Source: an uncultured Eisenbergiella sp.
GTDB lineage: Bacteria; Bacillota; Clostridia; Lachnospirales; Lachnospiraceae
Direction of reading: 5' to 3'
Length of the DNA: 25,137 bases
Assembly (NCBI GenBank): GCA_910585455.1
Contig: CAJUEL010000059.1
Location: forward strand, 1-25,137
Shown here one piece after another: positions 23,231-25,137 of this stretch (position 1 is the stretch's first letter; each line of letters begins with the position of its first letter). Both the position numbers and the translations under genes were made by a program. The notes below the pieces were generated by a model, which did no database searches, had not been told where the DNA came from, and saw nothing but the letters and a program-made list of their open reading frames with translations.

Positions 23231-23372
23231 AGCACCGACCAAAGTGGAGCATAGACCTTGCCGCCCTCTGTACTCTCGCCACAGGCTAATTCTCTTTACC
23301 ATTCCTGAAAATGGCTCGGTCAAAATTCCTGCGTTTTTGCAAATTCCCTGTCGGAAATTTTTGCAAAAGAAA

Positions 23373-23419
23373 AGCCAGTTTACGATATACTTTCACTGAA
23401 AGTTTTTCGATAACTGGCT
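23373..23419 (-). terminator. Nested stem-loop, probable terminator
   Basis: AGCCAGTTTACGA (23373-23385) and TCGATAACTGGCT (23407-23419) pair with two mismatches around an inner CTTTC-ACT-GAAAG stem. On the minus strand the stem is followed by TTTCTTTTGC, a terminator-like tail for the S66/41-residue transcript. A third related TCGATAAACTGG occurs near 23524. It separates the cargo genes from the mobilization module. Confidence 0.5.
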
Positions 23420-23542
23420 GTTTCATTTGTCCTGTATCATATTTAGTTTTTCAATAAAAAAGCAGCAGCGTTTTTTATGTTGCCACTGCCCAAAATATTT
23501 GCGTTGAAATGATTTATGTCATCTCGATAAACTGGAATTTGT

Positions 23543-23668
23543 CTATTTGCTTTTCCGCTTTACATCGTCCATTTCTGCAATAAGTTCAGCTAACGGACGA
23601 TATTCACCGCCCCACCATTCAAAGACGTGCATGCCTTCATCTTCAAGTACTGATTCTGTAAGTGTCAT
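23543..23668 (-). CDS. 41-residue hypothetical protein or gene remnant
   Basis: A short frame with coding character: MTLTESVLEDEGMHVFEWWGGEYRP followed by LAELIAEMDDVKRKSK and stop. The ribosome binding site is weak. It could be the C-terminal remnant of a longer protein or a small genuine gene between the S66 gene and the terminator at 23373. I do not recognise the family. Confidence 0.4.
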   Translation of the reverse strand: MTLTESVLEDEGMHVFEWWGGEYRPLAELIAEMDDVKRKSK

Positions 23669-23733
23669 ATCAGTCTTGTAGGTTCATCTAACTATCGCAC
23701 CCCGTTCTTTCCCTCGGATGCTTTTTCCCAGTA

Positions 23734-24819
23734 TTATGATACTCCCGATTCGAGTATTTCTATTCTCGGAACGTCACAGTCTATCTCCATCCACGCCCCG
23801 GTAGGAAGTATAGTCATAGGCGTTCTGTGAATGTAATCCACATTTTCCAATATGACCATGTCCGGTCTGTGAACTTCCTTACAGATAACCTTTATGATTG
23901 TTTCCTCATTGTCCTCATCCAGAGGGCCTGTGGTCACAGCTTTCGCCTTATCAAAAACTCCGGCCGCGGCAAATGCACGAAGTTGATGTAATCCGGCTAA
24001 TTTACTGCCGTAAATGCTATCGTGTTCCAACGCGATAATGGAATCTTCCCATATATCGGGACCGGGGAAATACTTCGTTCCCATTATTTGCCAAAGAGGG
24101 CCTCCGCAAACCGCGATAACATGGCCTCTGACCCTTCCGACCCCCTGCAATACCTTGTAGCCGGTTCCGGGTGTCCAGGGAATTATATCTTTCGGATCAT
24201 CAATCTCATCATTATCCAAAAAGCGTTCATATTGAACTTCTTTCGAACCCTCTTTGACGGTGTATGTTGTAGTCCAGTCAATCGGTGTGTTCTTTTCCGC
24301 AGGTTTAATTTCGCCGATTACCTCATTTGAAAACAATGTCCGTCTGATTGCCGCTTCCGTATACTCATCAAGTTTCCCTGGCTGTGCGAGTGGGGTCAGA
24401 ACAGTGGGACCGTAATAAGCACGGACACCTGCATATGCAAAAACAGCCATCCATGTAGCAATATCGGAAAAACCCATAAATACCTTGGGATGATCATGAA
24501 TGATCTGCGAATCAATATACGGAAGAACACGATAGGAATCATCTCCACCCTGATTACAGATAATCCCTTTGATGGAATCATCCTTCAAAGCCCACATCAA
24601 ATCCTCGGCTCTTTTCTCAGGATGCTCATAAAGATACTCGCTCCCTCTAAGCGCATTGGGAGTTTCAACAACTTTTACATTAAAGATTTTTTCGAATCTC
24701 CTTTTACCCAGCATATACCGAGGAATCATATCTTCATCCCCGGCACGGCCACCTGAAATTGAAATAAATGCTACTGTATCACCCTCGTTCAATTTGGGCG
24801 GAATGATTAGATTTTTCAT
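23734..24819 (-). CDS. S66 family LD-carboxypeptidase, MccF-like
   Basis: A 361-residue cytosolic serine peptidase of family S66. Seen: NQGGDDSYRVLPYID, the nucleophile Ser118 in MGFSDIATW, Glu265 in ALEHDSIYG and His331 in IHRTPMTILPTGAW, a complete Ser-Glu-His triad. The family contains LD-carboxypeptidases of peptidoglycan recycling and MccF, which cleaves microcin C-type peptide-nucleotide antibiotics; the internal insertion (about residues 175-225) and lack of a signal peptide fit the MccF branch. Substrate is inference. GGAGG 7 nt before ATG 24819 supports the start, and a promoter candidate lies at 24858-24886. As the only non-housekeeping gene seen in the element it is probably cargo. 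Confidence 0.85.
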   Translation of the reverse strand: MKNLIIPPKLNEGDTVAFISISGGRAGDEDMIPRYMLGKRRFEKIFNVKVVETPNALRGSEYLYEHPEKRAEDLMWALKDDSIKGIICNQGGDDSYRVLPYIDSQIIHDHPKVFMGFSDIATWMAVFAYAGVRAYYGPTVLTPLAQPGKLDEYTEAAIRRTLFSNEVIGEIKPAEKNTPIDWTTTYTVKEGSKEVQYERFLDNDEIDDPKDIIPWTPGTGYKVLQGVGRVRGHVIAVCGGPLWQIMGTKYFPGPDIWEDSIIALEHDSIYGSKLAGLHQLRAFAAAGVFDKAKAVTTGPLDEDNEETIIKVICKEVHRPDMVILENVDYIHRTPMTILPTGAWMEIDCDVPRIEILESGVS

Positions 24820-24857
24820 TTTGCTTCCTCCTTAAACTTCAATTTGTTTTCGGATTT

Positions 24858-24886
24858 ATTATACATCTATTCACCACTTTTTGGAA
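24858..24886 (-). promoter_or_regulatory. Promoter candidate for the S66 gene
   Basis: On the minus strand TATAAT (24858-24863) with a weak TTCCAA -35 (24881-24886) at 17 bp. It lies between the RepA_N-like stop and the S66 ribosome binding site, so the cargo gene may be transcribed on its own. Confidence 0.45.
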
Positions 24887-24893
24887 TACCCGA

Positions 24894-25137
24894 TTATATT
24901 TTGGGTAAGAGAATGTATATGCGATTTAGCTCCGCAAATCCCCTCTGCCTTACCCGCATAATCAGCCCCGCATTTTCCAGTTCATTCAGTGAACGCTTAA
25001 CTGTCATCTCACACCGGGAGAGTTCAGCAGCAAGCTGCCTGACAGGAAAATATACAAACAGGATTCCGTTCTCATCTTCCAGCTTTTTTGTGAGCATAGC
25101 ATCCAGCATCTTGCAGTACATTACCTTTGCCGTGCTG
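24894..25137 (-). CDS. Replication initiator RepA N-terminal-like protein (partial)
   Basis: The last 80 or so residues of a gene whose start lies beyond the window. Seen: (S)TAKVMYCKMLDAMLTKKLEDENG, VYFPVRQLAAELSRCEMTVKRSLNELENAGLIMRVRQRGFAELNRIYI, the winged-helix pattern of RepA_N initiators of Firmicute plasmids and integrative elements. An internal ATG at 25121 exists, but the upstream codons continue the family pattern, so the gene is treated as open-ended. It stops right after the winged helix (LLPKI), with the S66 promoter following. It suggests that the excised element can replicate. Confidence 0.75.
   Translation of the reverse strand, partial: STAKVMYCKMLDAMLTKKLEDENGILFVYFPVRQLAAELSRCEMTVKRSLNELENAGLIMRVRQRGFAELNRIYILLPKI

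Larger units (their letters stand above)
17179..25137. mobile_element. Integrated mobilizable element (serine recombinase/MobV type), left end; right end beyond window
   Basis: The left border is placed where the XdhA-like frame loses family similarity (about 17173-17185). All seven recognisable genes to the window end are on the minus strand and are of mobile-element type: RepA_N-like initiator, S66 peptidase cargo, MobV relaxase, CHC2 primase-like protein, VapE-like ATPase, small protein, large serine recombinase. The rest of the interrupted gene is not found before 25137, so the element continues. The combination of a terminal large serine recombinase with a MobV relaxase recalls Tn4451-family mobilizable elements. 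The 23.4-25.1 kb part is visibly more AT-rich than the rest. Confidence 0.85.

Overview
The window looks like a chromosomal segment of a gut-type Lachnospiraceae (Clostridia) bacterium. The evidence is protein style (Firmicutes GH35, NCS2 permease and CDF transporter, Rpn/PD-(D/E)XK proteins, a Clostridia-type ModE-like/MocA/molybdenum hydroxylase locus), GGAGG ribosome binding sites, TATAAT promoters and a clostridial mobilizable element. Species cannot be fixed from sequence alone. No tRNA, rRNA or CRISPR array was seen.

Layout. (1) 1-5836, glycan use: an alpha/beta-hydrolase esterase and a clan GH-D (alpha-galactosidase-like) glycosidase form a two-gene operon. An Rpn-family nuclease gene follows, then a cytosolic GH35 beta-galactosidase. 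(2) 5872-7038, minus strand: a cation diffusion facilitator with a terminator-like hairpin in its leader. (3) 7171-7509: a 339-bp foldback whose outer 84 bp are perfectly inverted. It lies directly upstream of the promoter of gpmI (phosphoglycerate mutase), which is followed by an NCS2 purine-type permease. (4) 10653-17178, a molybdenum-hydroxylase locus. On the minus strand are a lipoprotein binding protein, a FecCD-type permease, an ATPase, a ModE-like winged-helix protein and a MocA-like nucleotidyltransferase. Divergently on the plus strand are the FAD, 2Fe-2S and Mo-cofactor subunits of a xanthine-dehydrogenase-like enzyme. The intergenic region holds overlapping divergent promoters, a palindrome resembling a ModE box, and a 138-bp inverted-repeat element in the xdh leader.

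(5) About 17179 to the window end is an integrated mobilizable element that cuts the Mo-cofactor subunit gene at its 363rd codon. It carries a large serine recombinase next to the junction, a small coupled gene, a VapE-like ATPase, a CHC2 primase-like protein, a MobV relaxase preceded by a hairpin-rich oriT-like stretch, a 41-residue ORF, an S66 (MccF-like) peptidase as likely cargo, and a RepA_N-like initiator that runs off the window. Iteron-like GRCAAC repeats lie between vapE and the small gene.

Working together: NCS2 purine import, likely molybdate/tungstate import, cofactor processing (MocA) and the hydroxylase make a plausible purine-oxidation module. In this strain it is broken by the element, possibly reversibly, because serine-recombinase excision could restore the reading frame. 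The most interesting items are this interruption, the foldback at 7171-7509, the ModE-like palindrome and the iteron-like array.
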